From positions 35,058 to 99,057 of the forward strand of contig NZZG01000186.1 in the NCBI GenBank assembly GCA_002698575.1: DNA of 64,000 bases, given 5' to 3'. The translations under genes and the position numbers were made by a program. How positions within the stretch are numbered: the stretch's first letter is position 1; the number at the start of each line of letters is the position of its first letter. This document shows, piece after piece, positions 7,759 through 15,716 of this stretch. Origin of the DNA: Pimelobacter sp. (GTDB taxonomy: Bacteria; Actinomycetota; Actinomycetes; Propionibacteriales; Nocardioidaceae). The notes beneath the pieces are model-generated. The model was not told where the DNA came from, made no database searches, and saw nothing but the letters and a program-made list of their open reading frames with translations.

Positions 7759-9453
7759 TCAGCTCGGCAGTCCCAGCCACACCAGCGCCGCAGGAGCCTC
7801 GCTCGGCACGGCCGGGTCGTGCGGCGCCACGGGCGCCACGGGCTCGTAGGGGGCTCCGACGGCCGGTCGCGGGTCGACCTCGCCCTTGTTGGGCCACAGC
7901 GCGCAGGCCCGCTCGGACATTGCGGTGATGGTCAGCGACGGGTTGACGCCGAGGTTGGCGCCGATGGTCGAGCCGTCGATCACGTGCAGACCCTCGTACC
8001 CGTGGACCCGGTGGTAGGGGTCGACCACGCCGGTCGCGGCCGAGTCGCCGATCACGGCCCCGCCGACGTAGTGCGCGGTCGCCGGTGTGCCGACGAGGTC
8101 GCTGGCCAGCGAGGTGGCGTCTCCGCGCACCTTCGCGGCGAAGCGGCGTACGACGTCGTGGGCCAGCGGGATCCACGACGGGTTGGGCTCGCCCGCACCG
8201 ACACGGGTGCGCAACCGACCGCGGTGCAGGTAGGAGGTCAGCGAGTTGTCGAGGGACTGCATCACCAGCAGCGACACGGTGCGCGACGAGGAGTCCTTGA
8301 GGCGCCGGGTGCGCAGGAACGGCCCCGGGCGGCGGAGGAGCTCGACGAGGAACCGCAGCACCCGCCGGGGCCCGCCGTCGACGAGCGGGACGTTCAGCAC
8401 AGCGCCCTTCTCCTGCAGCTCGTTGCTGCGGCACAGCTCCACGTGGGTGTGCGGCTCGGGGTGGAACGACGAGGTGATCGCCACCCCCTGCGCGAAGCCC
8501 TGCGGCTCGCGGGCCAGCACGTTGACGATCGCCTCGGAGTTGGAGCGGGACAGCTCTCCCAGCCGCGGCGACAGGTCGGGCAGGGAGCCGCCGTCGCGCA
8601 AGGCGTGCAGCAACGCCTGGGTGCCGCGGGCCGCGGCCGAGAAGACGACCTGGTCGGCGGTGTAGGTCCGCTCCGCCGCGCGTGCGCGGCGACCGCGCAG
8701 CCCCGGTCGCCGGGTCGTGACCATGTAGCCGGCGGCAACCCCACCCGCCCCCGGGCCCGTGCGACGAGGCCGTACGTCGGTCACCTCGCTCAGGGCGTGC
8801 ACGACGGCGCCGGCCCGCTCGGCGAGGTGGAGGTAGTTCTTCGGCAGCGTGTTCTTGGCGTTGTGAGGGCACCCCGACGTGCATCGCGCACAGTGCACGC
8901 AGGCGTTGCGCTCCGGGCCGACGCCGCCGAAGAAGGGGTCCGGCACGGTGCGGCCGGGCGCGGCCTCGTCGAAGAGCACGCCCACCTCGGTCGGCTGGAA
9001 CGTCTCGGCGGCACCCAGGTCCTCGGCCACGGAGCGCAGCACCTCGTCGGCAGGCCACAGCCGCGGGTTGGTGGTCACCCCGAGCATCCGCCGCGCCTGC
9101 TCGTAGTACGGCGCCAGCTCGGCGCGCCAGTCGGTGAGGTGGCCCCACGACGGGTCGGTGAAGAACGCCTCGTGCGGCTCGTAGAGGGTGTTGGCGTAGA
9201 TCAGCGAGCCGCCGCCGACACCGACCGCGCTGAAGAGCGAGATCTCACCCATCATCGAGAGCCGCATCGGGCCGAACATGCCCAGCCTCGGCAGCCACAG
9301 CATGTCGCGGGAGCCCTGCCGGGCGAAGTCCTCGTCGGTCCAGCGACGCCCGGCCTCCAGCACCCCGACCCGGTAGCCCTTCTCGCTCAACCGCAGGGCG
9401 CAGACGCTCCCGCCGAAGCCCGAGCCGATGACCAGGACGTCGTAGTGCGTCAT
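7759..9453 (-). CDS. GMC oxidoreductase, ChoD-like sterol/alcohol oxidase
   Basis: 564 residues. The N-terminal FAD-binding fingerprint reads DVLVIGSGFGGSVCALRLSE, followed by GVGGGSLIYANTLY. A Cys-rich patch (CVHCARCTSGCPHNAKNTL, near residue 155) and the C-terminal GGAVIGD and IGANLGVNPSLTITA motifs complete the GMC fold. This arrangement closely resembles mycobacterial ChoD, annotated as a cholesterol oxidase; the real substrate may be another alcohol. The start ATG 9453 is set by the FAD motif. The frame is open far upstream, but that part lies under the hydrolase gene. It is last in the monooxygenase-tetR-hydrolase-oxidase operon, 11 bp after the hydrolase. Confidence 0.88.
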   Translation of the reverse strand: MTHYDVLVIGSGFGGSVCALRLSEKGYRVGVLEAGRRWTDEDFARQGSRDMLWLPRLGMFGPMRLSMMGEISLFSAVGVGGGSLIYANTLYEPHEAFFTDPSWGHLTDWRAELAPYYEQARRMLGVTTNPRLWPADEVLRSVAEDLGAAETFQPTEVGVLFDEAAPGRTVPDPFFGGVGPERNACVHCARCTSGCPHNAKNTLPKNYLHLAERAGAVVHALSEVTDVRPRRTGPGAGGVAAGYMVTTRRPGLRGRRARAAERTYTADQVVFSAAARGTQALLHALRDGGSLPDLSPRLGELSRSNSEAIVNVLAREPQGFAQGVAITSSFHPEPHTHVELCRSNELQEKGAVLNVPLVDGGPRRVLRFLVELLRRPGPFLRTRRLKDSSSRTVSLLVMQSLDNSLTSYLHRGRLRTRVGAGEPNPSWIPLAHDVVRRFAAKVRGDATSLASDLVGTPATAHYVGGAVIGDSAATGVVDPYHRVHGYEGLHVIDGSTIGANLGVNPSLTITAMSERACALWPNKGEVDPRPAVGAPYEPVAPVAPHDPAVPSEAPAALVWLGLPS

Positions 9454-9464
9454 CGCCGGGACGG

Positions 9465-10373
9465 TCAGGCCACGGGCTGGGCGGCGGGCGTGAACGTGCG
9501 GGTCAGGAAGTCGACCTGGTGCCTCACCGCGGCGGCGTGGAAGGGCTTGCCCTCCCACACGTCGAAGTGGTCGCCGGGGTAGTGGCGCACCAGCGCCCGC
9601 GCGTTGAACGCCGCCTTCGCCGCGGCCTGCGGCGGTGCGCTCCGGTCGAAGTCGGCGATCTGCACCAACGTCGGGCAGGTCACCTGCTTGGCGAGCTTGC
9701 CGGGACGGTGGTTGCCGAGCTCCAGGCCGACGGTGGCGTCGAGCTCGTTGACCCAGGTTGGCCCGGCGATCGCCGTGTAGTCCTCCAGGGATCCCTCGAG
9801 CGTCAGGCAGCCCAGCTCGCCGGGCCGGGCGACGACGGGCATCATCCGTGCCCTGCCGAGCCTGGAGCGCAGCCCCTCCACGCTGCTGCGCAGGATCTCG
9901 GTCGGCTTGTGGCTGGCCAGGGCGTGCCGACCCGCGGCGACACCGTCGACGAGCGGGGTCAGCGAGATCATCGCGGCGACGTCGTCGCGGCCCGCCGCGG
10001 CCGCGAAGACGTGCCCGCCCGAGAGCGAGACGCCCCACAGGACCAGGCGATCGGGGTCGACGCCGGGCAGCTGTCGTGCGGTCTGCATCGCCGCGCGGTA
10101 GTCGTCGACCTGGCCGGCGACCGAGACCGTCTGGCGCGGCGCACCGCCCGAGGCCCCGAAGCCGCGGTAGTCGAAGGCGAGCACGTCGCAGCCCGCGGCG
10201 GCGAGCGGGGCGGCGAAGGCCGCGAGGCCGGAGTCCTTGGTGCCGCCGACCCCGTGGGCCATCACGACGACCGGTCGCCCGGCGGGGGAGGAGAGCGCCG
10301 CACCGCTGCCGACGAAGTGCCAGGCATCGATCGTGTCGCCGCCACTGGTGAAGGTGAGGGTGTCGGGGTTCAT
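9465..10373 (-). CDS. Alpha/beta hydrolase
   Basis: 302 residues with an alpha/beta-hydrolase core. VVVMAHGVGGTKDSGL forms the oxyanion loop, DVLAFDYRGFGASGG follows, and the nucleophile elbow is LVLWGVSLSGG (probable Ser116, a GxSxS variant of GxSxG). The C-terminal GDHFDVWEG supplies the catalytic His. It resembles dienelactone-hydrolase or acyl-peptidase-like enzymes. In this operon it could cleave an ester or lactone made by the adjacent flavin monooxygenase; that is inference. Its ATG at 10373 overlaps the stop of the TetR gene (ATGA). Confidence 0.85.
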   Translation of the reverse strand: MNPDTLTFTSGGDTIDAWHFVGSGAALSSPAGRPVVVMAHGVGGTKDSGLAAFAAPLAAAGCDVLAFDYRGFGASGGAPRQTVSVAGQVDDYRAAMQTARQLPGVDPDRLVLWGVSLSGGHVFAAAAGRDDVAAMISLTPLVDGVAAGRHALASHKPTEILRSSVEGLRSRLGRARMMPVVARPGELGCLTLEGSLEDYTAIAGPTWVNELDATVGLELGNHRPGKLAKQVTCPTLVQIADFDRSAPPQAAAKAAFNARALVRHYPGDHFDVWEGKPFHAAAVRHQVDFLTRTFTPAAQPVA

Positions 10374-11005
10374 GGGTGGAGCCTTCCGGTGGAGTCGGTG
10401 CCGTAGATGGAGCGCAACCAGATCGAGACCACGGTCTCGACCAGGGTCTCGCGCGGGACGTCGCCGCCGAGCGCGAGACGCTCGAGCATCCGGTCGTTGA
10501 GCTCGAGCAGGACCGAGGCGAGCGCCTCGGCGTCGGCGCCCTCGGGGGCCCGTCCGGCCTCGCGCTCACCGATGATGATGGCGGCGACCGGCTCGACGAA
10601 CGAGGCCCGGTCCGACTCCCACATCTGCCGGACGGCGGGGCTGGTCGAGCGGGCGTCGAGCATGGCGCGGTAGAGATGCTGGTGCTTCTCCCACGCGCCG
10701 AAGAGGGTGCGGATGACGGCCTCGATGTTGTCGGCCGGGGTCCCGTCGGCGGCGAGGTGGGCAGCCGCGGCGAGCGAGGCGTCGTACATCTCCTCCGACA
10801 GGGCGGCCACCGCGGCGGCCTTGGACTCGAAGTAGAAGTAGAACGCCGAGCGGGTCACTCCGGCCCGACGCGAGATGTCGGCGATGTTGATCGAGTCGAG
10901 CGCGCCGTCGCCCTCGAGCAGGTGGTGGTCCAGGGCTGCGAGGAGGGCGGCTCGGCGCTCGTCGCCCTTGGCGGCGTGCTGCCTGAGGGTGGGGGTGTCG
11001 TTCAT
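10370..11005 (-). CDS. TetR-family regulator, EthR-like
   Basis: 211 residues. The N-terminal helix-turn-helix is INIADISRRAGVTRSAFYFYFESKAAAVAAL (about residues 38-68), and the ligand domain ends in VVSIWLRSIYGT. The FYFYF-x-SK recognition segment and the WxxSIYG ending recall mycobacterial EthR. It overlaps both neighbours by four bases, the monooxygenase upstream and the hydrolase downstream, so it is made from the operon it probably controls. The palindromes at 12439-12452 and 1303-1320 are candidate operators; in the EthR family the ligand is typically a lipophilic substrate or product. Confidence 0.88.
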   Translation of the reverse strand: MNDTPTLRQHAAKGDERRAALLAALDHHLLEGDGALDSINIADISRRAGVTRSAFYFYFESKAAAVAALSEEMYDASLAAAAHLAADGTPADNIEAVIRTLFGAWEKHQHLYRAMLDARSTSPAVRQMWESDRASFVEPVAAIIIGEREAGRAPEGADAEALASVLLELNDRMLERLALGGDVPRETLVETVVSIWLRSIYGTDSTGRLHP

Positions 11006-12414
11006 CCAGCGACACTCTCGCGTCGACTGCGCCCGGCGAGCAGCGGCGCGCCGTGCTGCTGCGCGCGCTTGCGACCGGTCGGGATCTCCTTGGTGCGCAT
11101 GTCGTGCTCGTAGATGAAGTAGTCGACCTGCTGGGTGTGACGCGGCCGGTCGAGCATGTGGCCGGTGTACTTCTGCTGGTCCTCGAGGATCACCCGCTCC
11201 ATCGTGGCCTCGTCGGGCAGGCGGTAGTTGCCGGTGGCGTAGGCCCCCACGAGTCGGGCCTGCGCCTCGACGAAGGGGAAGAGCGTCGGCGTGGACTGGG
11301 CGAAGCCGACGAGGGCGAGGTCGTCGATGCCGGGCTTGAACATCCGCTTGTAGAGCGGGATCGCGTTGTCCGGGGCGCTGAGGAAGTCCTCGTCGAAGAA
11401 GGGGAAGGTGATGTTGTAGCCGGTCGCGTAGACGATCACGTCGAACTCGCTGCTGGTGCCGTCCTCGAAGTGCACCGTGCGTCCGTCGAGGCGCGAGACG
11501 TTGCCCTTCGGTGTGACGTCGCCCGAACCGAGGCGCAGCGGGAGCTCGACCGACTGGGTCGGGTGGGCCTCGAAGAACTTGTGGTTGGGCGCGGGCAGGC
11601 CGTAGAGCTCGGGGTTGGACCCGGCCATGAACTGCATCTTCTGCACGAACTTCCGCTGCCACGACAACGGCAGGTACGGCGTGGTGACGTAGTACTTGTC
11701 GGCCGGCAGGCCACCGGTGTACTTCGGCACGATCCAGGCACTGGAACGCGTCGAGATCGTGACCTCGTTCTGCAGGGAGCGGCTGGAGAGCTCGACGGTG
11801 ATGTCGGCGGCAGAGTTGCCCAGCCCGACGACCAGGATCTTCTTGTGCGTGAAGTCCAGTGGGTCGTGGGGGTCGACGTAGTGGTGGGCGTGGATGGACT
11901 CACCGGTGAACTCGCCAGGGAAGTCCGCCATCCGAGGGTCCCAGTGGTGGCCGTTGCCGACGACGAGGAAGTCGAAGTGCCGTCGTGCACCGGTCTCGTC
12001 GAGCAGCTCCCAGCCGCCTCCCGGCAGCCGCTCGGCGTGCATCACCCTGTTCTGGAACTCGATGTGCTCGCGGATGCCGAAGGCGTCGCAGTAGGAGTCC
12101 AGGTAGGCCTTGATCTGGGTGTGGTGCGGGAAGTCGGGATACTCCTGCGGCATCGGGAAGTCCTTGAAGGACAGCCGGTGCTTGGAGGTGTCGATGTGCA
12201 GCGAGCGGTAGGCGCTGCTGTGCCCGTTCGGGTTGCCGAACGCCCAGTTGCCGCCGACCCGGTCGGAGGCCTCGAAGACCGTGACCGGGACTCCGTAGTC
12301 GAGCAGCATCTTGGCCGAGGTCAGGCCACTGATCCCGGCGCCGATCACGGCCGTGGTGGGCAGCGAGTCGTGGTCGGGGCTGGTGGCGGCGGGGCGGGCT
12401 GTGGTCTGGGTCAC
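11002..12414 (-). CDS. Flavin-containing monooxygenase (class B)
   Basis: 470 residues from GTG 12414. It has an FAD-binding GAGISGLTSAK near residue 25, EASDRVGGNW, the FMO fingerprint FTGESIHAHHYVD (FxGxxxHxxxY), an NADPH-binding GLGNSAAD and YATGYNITFPF. The Tyr ending of the fingerprint places it with FMOs rather than type I Baeyer-Villiger enzymes (which end W-P/D), although some FMOs also perform that reaction. The frame extends to a GTG at 12465, but that would cover the operator. The promoter TTGACG (12452-12447), 18 bp, TATCGT (12428-12423) ends eight bases before GTG 12414, so the mRNA is probably leaderless. First gene of the four-gene operon. Confidence 0.88.
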   Translation of the reverse strand: MTQTTARPAATSPDHDSLPTTAVIGAGISGLTSAKMLLDYGVPVTVFEASDRVGGNWAFGNPNGHSSAYRSLHIDTSKHRLSFKDFPMPQEYPDFPHHTQIKAYLDSYCDAFGIREHIEFQNRVMHAERLPGGGWELLDETGARRHFDFLVVGNGHHWDPRMADFPGEFTGESIHAHHYVDPHDPLDFTHKKILVVGLGNSAADITVELSSRSLQNEVTISTRSSAWIVPKYTGGLPADKYYVTTPYLPLSWQRKFVQKMQFMAGSNPELYGLPAPNHKFFEAHPTQSVELPLRLGSGDVTPKGNVSRLDGRTVHFEDGTSSEFDVIVYATGYNITFPFFDEDFLSAPDNAIPLYKRMFKPGIDDLALVGFAQSTPTLFPFVEAQARLVGAYATGNYRLPDEATMERVILEDQQKYTGHMLDRPRHTQQVDYFIYEHDMRTKEIPTGRKRAQQHGAPLLAGRSRRESVAG

Positions 12415-12438
12415 GTCGACGGACGATACGCGGCAGAT

Positions 12439-12452
12439 TTGACACGCGTCAA
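12439..12452. promoter_or_regulatory. Palindromic operator overlapping the monooxygenase -35
   Basis: TTGACACGCGTCAA is palindromic except for one base pair and shares the TTGAC-RCGY-GTCAA pattern with the perfect palindrome at 1303-1320. It covers the -35 of the minus-strand monooxygenase promoter. The TetR product of that operon is the likely binder. Confidence 0.7.
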
Positions 12453-12480
12453 GAACCCGACCCACTCCCTTGCTGGATCG

Positions 12481-12494
12481 TAGAACAGGTTCTA
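12481..12494. promoter_or_regulatory. KstR-type operator
   Basis: TAGAACAGGTTCTA matches the KstR consensus TnnAACnnGTTnnA exactly. KstR is the TetR-type repressor of sterol catabolism in mycobacteria and rhodococci. The site overlaps the start of the TAGTTT -10 (12493-12498) of the FadD19-like gene, so a bound repressor would block that promoter. No KstR gene is visible in the window. Confidence 0.72.
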
Positions 12495-12504
12495 GTTTGT
12501 GACC

Positions 12505-14223
12505 ATGGTCACGACGTCGTCATCCCTGCCGTCCGCCGCGGGGGGCTTCAACCTCTCGACCGTCTTCGACACCGTGGCCGGAGCCGTGCCCGACCGGGAG
12601 GTCATGGTCTGGCGCGACCTGCGCCTGACGTACGGCGTGATGAACGCGCGCATCGACGCACTGGCCCACCACCTGGTCGAACAGGGCCTGGGCTGCCGGA
12701 CCGAGCGTGCCGGCGGAGCGCTCGCCGGGCACGAGTCGGGTCAGGACCACGTCGGCCTCTACCTGCGCAACGGCAACGAGTACCTCGAGGCGATGGTCGC
12801 CTCCTACCGGGCCCGCAGCGCGGCGGTGAACGTCAACTACCGCTACGTCGAGGAGGAGCTCGCCTACCTCCTCACCGACGCTGCGACGACCGCGCTGGTC
12901 TACCACGCCGAGTTCGCGCCCCAGGTCGCCGCGATCCGGGACCGGCTGCCGCACCTGAGGGTCCTGGTCCAGGTCGCCGACGAGAGCGGCAACGACCTGC
13001 TTCCCGGTGCGGTCGACTACGAGTCGGTGCTGGCCACCCCGCCGCCCGCGTCCGGGATGCCCACGCCCTCGGGCGACGACCTCTTCATCATCTACACCGG
13101 CGGCACGACAGGGATGCCCAAGGGTGTCCTGTGGCGCCACGACGACATCTACGTCTCCTCGATGGGGGGCACGGTCTTCGGCGGCGAGGAGCCGTTCGCC
13201 TCTTACGACGCGATCGCCGAGCACGCCGCCTCGGGCGCGGGTCGGATGACGATGCTGCTCGTGGCGCCCTTCATGCACGGCGCGGCGCAGTGGTCGACCT
13301 TCCACATGATCACCGGCGGTGGGACGATCGTGATCCCGGACGACGTGCGTCGCTTCGACGCCGCCGGCGCGCTCGCCGTGGCGATCCGGGAGAAGGCCGT
13401 CAGCTTCCCCGTGGTCGGTGACGCCGTCGCGCTGCCCCTGGTCGAGGAGATCGAGCGCGCGGCGGCCGCGGGCACGCCGTACGACCTGAGCGGGCTGGCG
13501 GCGATCAACAACGGCAGCGCACCGCTCACCCCCAGCGTGCGCGCGCGGATCCTCGAGGCGCTGCCCCACATCCTGCTGATGGACGCGGCCGGCTCGTCGG
13601 AGACCGGGCTGCAGATGAGCTCGATGTCGCTCAAGGGTGCCGAGGTGGAGGCGGCGGTGTTCACCCCGCAGAGCGACACCACGGTCGTCGACGAGGCGAT
13701 GAGCCGCACCTTCGAGCCGGGCGAGCGAGGAGGCTGGCTGGCGCGGCGCGACCGGGTGCCGTTGGGCTACCTCGGCGACGCCGACAAGACCGCGGGGACG
13801 TTCCCGACGATCGACGGCGTGCGCTGGTCGGTCCCCGGCGACCGGGCCGACCTGCTCGAGGACGGACGGATCGCGCTGCTGGGCCGCGACAGCGTCACCA
13901 TCAACTCCGGCGGCGAGAAGATCTTCGTCGAGGAGGTCGAGCGTGCGCTGGCCGAGCACGACGCCGTCCGTGACGTGGTCGTGGTGGGCCGGCCCTCGAC
14001 GCGGTGGGGGAGCGAGGCCGTGGCGGTGGTGCAGCTGCACGACGGCGTCGAGGCCTCGGACGAGGAGCTGCTCGCCGAGTGCGGCAAGCACGTCGCGCGC
14101 TACAAGGTGCCCAAGCAGGTCGTGCGGGTGGCCAGGGTGGAGCGTTCGCCGTCCGGCAAGGCCGACTACCGCTGGGCCAAGGCACGTGCCGTCGATCCGG
14201 CGGCGGTGGCCGTCCCCGGATGA
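12505..14223 (+). CDS. Acyl-CoA synthetase, FadD19-like
   Basis: 572-residue adenylate-forming enzyme. The P-loop is IIYTGGTTGMPKGVLWRH, followed by the MHGAAQWS segment, GSSETG (adenine-binding), GDRADLLEDG and INSGGEKIFVEEVE hinge region, and C-terminal RSPSGKADYRWAK with the catalytic Lys. These match mycobacterial FadD19, a sterol side-chain CoA ligase, more closely than generic FadD. A short insertion (CRTERAGGALAGHESGQD) lies near residue 70. ATG 12505 is preferred over GTG 12499, because TAGTTT (12493-12498) ends six bases before it, giving a leaderless mRNA. A KstR-type box overlaps this promoter. It diverges from the monooxygenase operon. Confidence 0.88.
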   Translation: MVTTSSSLPSAAGGFNLSTVFDTVAGAVPDREVMVWRDLRLTYGVMNARIDALAHHLVEQGLGCRTERAGGALAGHESGQDHVGLYLRNGNEYLEAMVASYRARSAAVNVNYRYVEEELAYLLTDAATTALVYHAEFAPQVAAIRDRLPHLRVLVQVADESGNDLLPGAVDYESVLATPPPASGMPTPSGDDLFIIYTGGTTGMPKGVLWRHDDIYVSSMGGTVFGGEEPFASYDAIAEHAASGAGRMTMLLVAPFMHGAAQWSTFHMITGGGTIVIPDDVRRFDAAGALAVAIREKAVSFPVVGDAVALPLVEEIERAAAAGTPYDLSGLAAINNGSAPLTPSVRARILEALPHILLMDAAGSSETGLQMSSMSLKGAEVEAAVFTPQSDTTVVDEAMSRTFEPGERGGWLARRDRVPLGYLGDADKTAGTFPTIDGVRWSVPGDRADLLEDGRIALLGRDSVTINSGGEKIFVEEVERALAEHDAVRDVVVVGRPSTRWGSEAVAVVQLHDGVEASDEELLAECGKHVARYKVPKQVVRVARVERSPSGKADYRWAKARAVDPAAVAVPG

Positions 14224-14234
14224 GGACAGCTCGC

Positions 14235-14267
14235 CTCGGGGCCGGCTCGGGGCCGCCTCGGGGCCGT
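14235..14267 (+). repeat. Three tandem 11-bp repeats
   Basis: CTCGGGGCCGG, CTCGGGGCCGC and CTCGGGGCCGT follow one another just after the fadD19-like stop. The rest of the 143-bp gap to the convergent hypothetical gene shows no gene or clear hairpin. Confidence 0.6.
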
Positions 14268-14366
14268 CTGCGTGCCACCCAACCTCGTGCGCGCGCCGCC
14301 ATGTCGGCGAGGCGAGCACCTGACCTGCTCTCCAGCGGTTCGGCCGGGCTCTGAGCCAGGAGCGGA

Positions 14367-15194
14367 TCAGCGCCCGCGGACCTTGAAGGACACCCAGTCG
14401 CTGGCCTTGGCGTCGAGGTCGTCGACCGCGGGCAGCGCTCGCACCCGACCGCGCTCGCCACGCCACGGCTTCGATCGCAGCGACCAGTGCGAGACGCCGT
14501 TGGCGTCCTGCCTCAAGCACCGGTCGTGTGCCTGCACCACCCAGCGACCCTTGCGGCGCACCTGCGCCTCGCCGCGCAGGCACCCCGCCGGGTCCGGGCG
14601 TCGCATCGCGACGATGCGGAGGCGCTCTCGGGCTTGGTAGACGAAGGTCCTGCCCCGCACGCGCTCGAAACCCTGCGGCGCCACGACGACGTCGGGACGC
14701 GCGATGACCCTGACCCTGCTGCGCGGTTGCCAGGGCTCGTCGATCAGCACGGCTTCGTACGTCGTGTCCTCGGCCGGCGTCGTGGTGAAGGTGGCCGTGC
14801 CGCCCGCGCTCGGATGGGCCGCGTCGAGCCTCACCCGGCCGCCGTCGGGTCGCAGCCGCCAGAGGACCACTCGTCCCGGATCGAGCTCACCGCTGACGCG
14901 GGCGTCCAGCACCACGTCCTGCCCGCGCGTCGGCGATCCACGCGCCGTCAGCTTCACCCTGGGCGACCCCTCGGGCTGCGGTGGGACCTCGTCGGCACGG
15001 TAGGCGACGTAGCGGATTCCAGTGGGCCGGTCCAGGCGACAGCGGTGGCCGTCCCCGGGTGCGGAGAGGTGGGAGGAGGCCGGCTGGAGGCTGGGTGGCG
15101 TTCGAGGCAACCTTGTGCGGGCCTGCCGCGTCTCCCTCGTGACACCGCTCCACTCGGGAGGGGTGGGAATGGAGAGACGTGACGCACCCCGCAC
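14367..15194 (-). CDS. Hypothetical protein, possibly 5'-degraded secreted protein
   Basis: Up to 275 residues; the start is unclear. From about residue 65 the sequence looks like an extracytoplasmic beta-rich domain (GIRYVAYRADEVPPQ, then GTATFTTTPAEDTTYEAVLI, an Ig-like strand pattern, and paired Cys in CLRGEAQVRRKGRWVVQAHDRC-like spacing). Nothing before it resembles a signal peptide, although the domain looks secreted. The region that should encode the N-terminus (about 15040-15130) partly resembles the DNA just after the fadD19-like gene. Possibly truncated at its 5' end, or starting at an internal codon. I do not recognise the family. Confidence 0.5.
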   Translation of the reverse strand: MRGASRLSIPTPPEWSGVTRETRQARTRLPRTPPSLQPASSHLSAPGDGHRCRLDRPTGIRYVAYRADEVPPQPEGSPRVKLTARGSPTRGQDVVLDARVSGELDPGRVVLWRLRPDGGRVRLDAAHPSAGGTATFTTTPAEDTTYEAVLIDEPWQPRSRVRVIARPDVVVAPQGFERVRGRTFVYQARERLRIVAMRRPDPAGCLRGEAQVRRKGRWVVQAHDRCLRQDANGVSHWSLRSKPWRGERGRVRALPAVDDLDAKASDWVSFKVRGR

Positions 15195-15670
15195 CGCCCA
15201 GCAGCCCCGCCTACCGTCGCCTGGTCACCGTGGTGACGCTGACGGCCATGCTCGCCCTGGCCCTGGTGCTGCTCGACCGCCCGACCGTGGCCTCGGGCGC
15301 GGGTCCCGAGCGGTCCTCACCGCCCGCGGCGACCTTCGCGACGTTCAAGGGCGTCTGGACCGGCCACACCCGCTCGATCAAGATCCGCAAGGGCCACGTC
15401 GCTCGGGAGCGCATCTCGATCGGTTGCTGCGAGCAGGTCGCCGACCTGACCTTCGACGTACGTCGTGCCCGCGGCACCAAGCGTCACGCGACGCTGCGTG
15501 CCGAGGTCACCAAGGTGCGGTCGTACGACGCCGGTTCGCTCGGCTCACCGCGACCCGAGGTGGGTGACGTCGTGCTGTTCAGCCTCGACCGGGGGATCCT
15601 CAGCGAGCCGGCGAGCGGGACGTTCTACTGCAACCAGCGGCGTGGCATGGCGGGGGACTGTGGCGCGTGA
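15179..15670 (+). CDS. Secreted hypothetical protein
   Basis: 163 residues from GTG 15179. A hydrophobic segment (LVTVVTLTAMLALALVLL, about residues 15-32) acts as signal peptide or anchor, followed by a basic, beta-rich domain with a CC pair (IGCCEQVADLTF) and a C-terminal Cys pair (FYCNQ, DCGA). It resembles the small secreted beta-barrel or lipocalin-like proteins common in Nocardioides, but no family is recognised. It overlaps the longest possible reading of the divergent gene by 16 bases. Confidence 0.65.
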   Translation: MTHPAPPSSPAYRRLVTVVTLTAMLALALVLLDRPTVASGAGPERSSPPAATFATFKGVWTGHTRSIKIRKGHVARERISIGCCEQVADLTFDVRRARGTKRHATLRAEVTKVRSYDAGSLGSPRPEVGDVVLFSLDRGILSEPASGTFYCNQRRGMAGDCGA

Positions 15671-15716
15671 CGCGGTGCGGAATCGTTCCGCGGCGACGGG
15701 TGACTACGATCGCGTC

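Noticed and set aside
7759-10569. A single 936-residue protein joining the GMC oxidase to an upstream extension
   Set aside because: The upstream part is the out-of-frame shadow of the hydrolase gene; the oxidase FAD motif begins right after ATG 9453.
12415-12465. Longer monooxygenase starting at GTG 12465
   Set aside because: The added 17 residues are Cys/Arg-rich, unlike the family, and are encoded across the operator and promoter.
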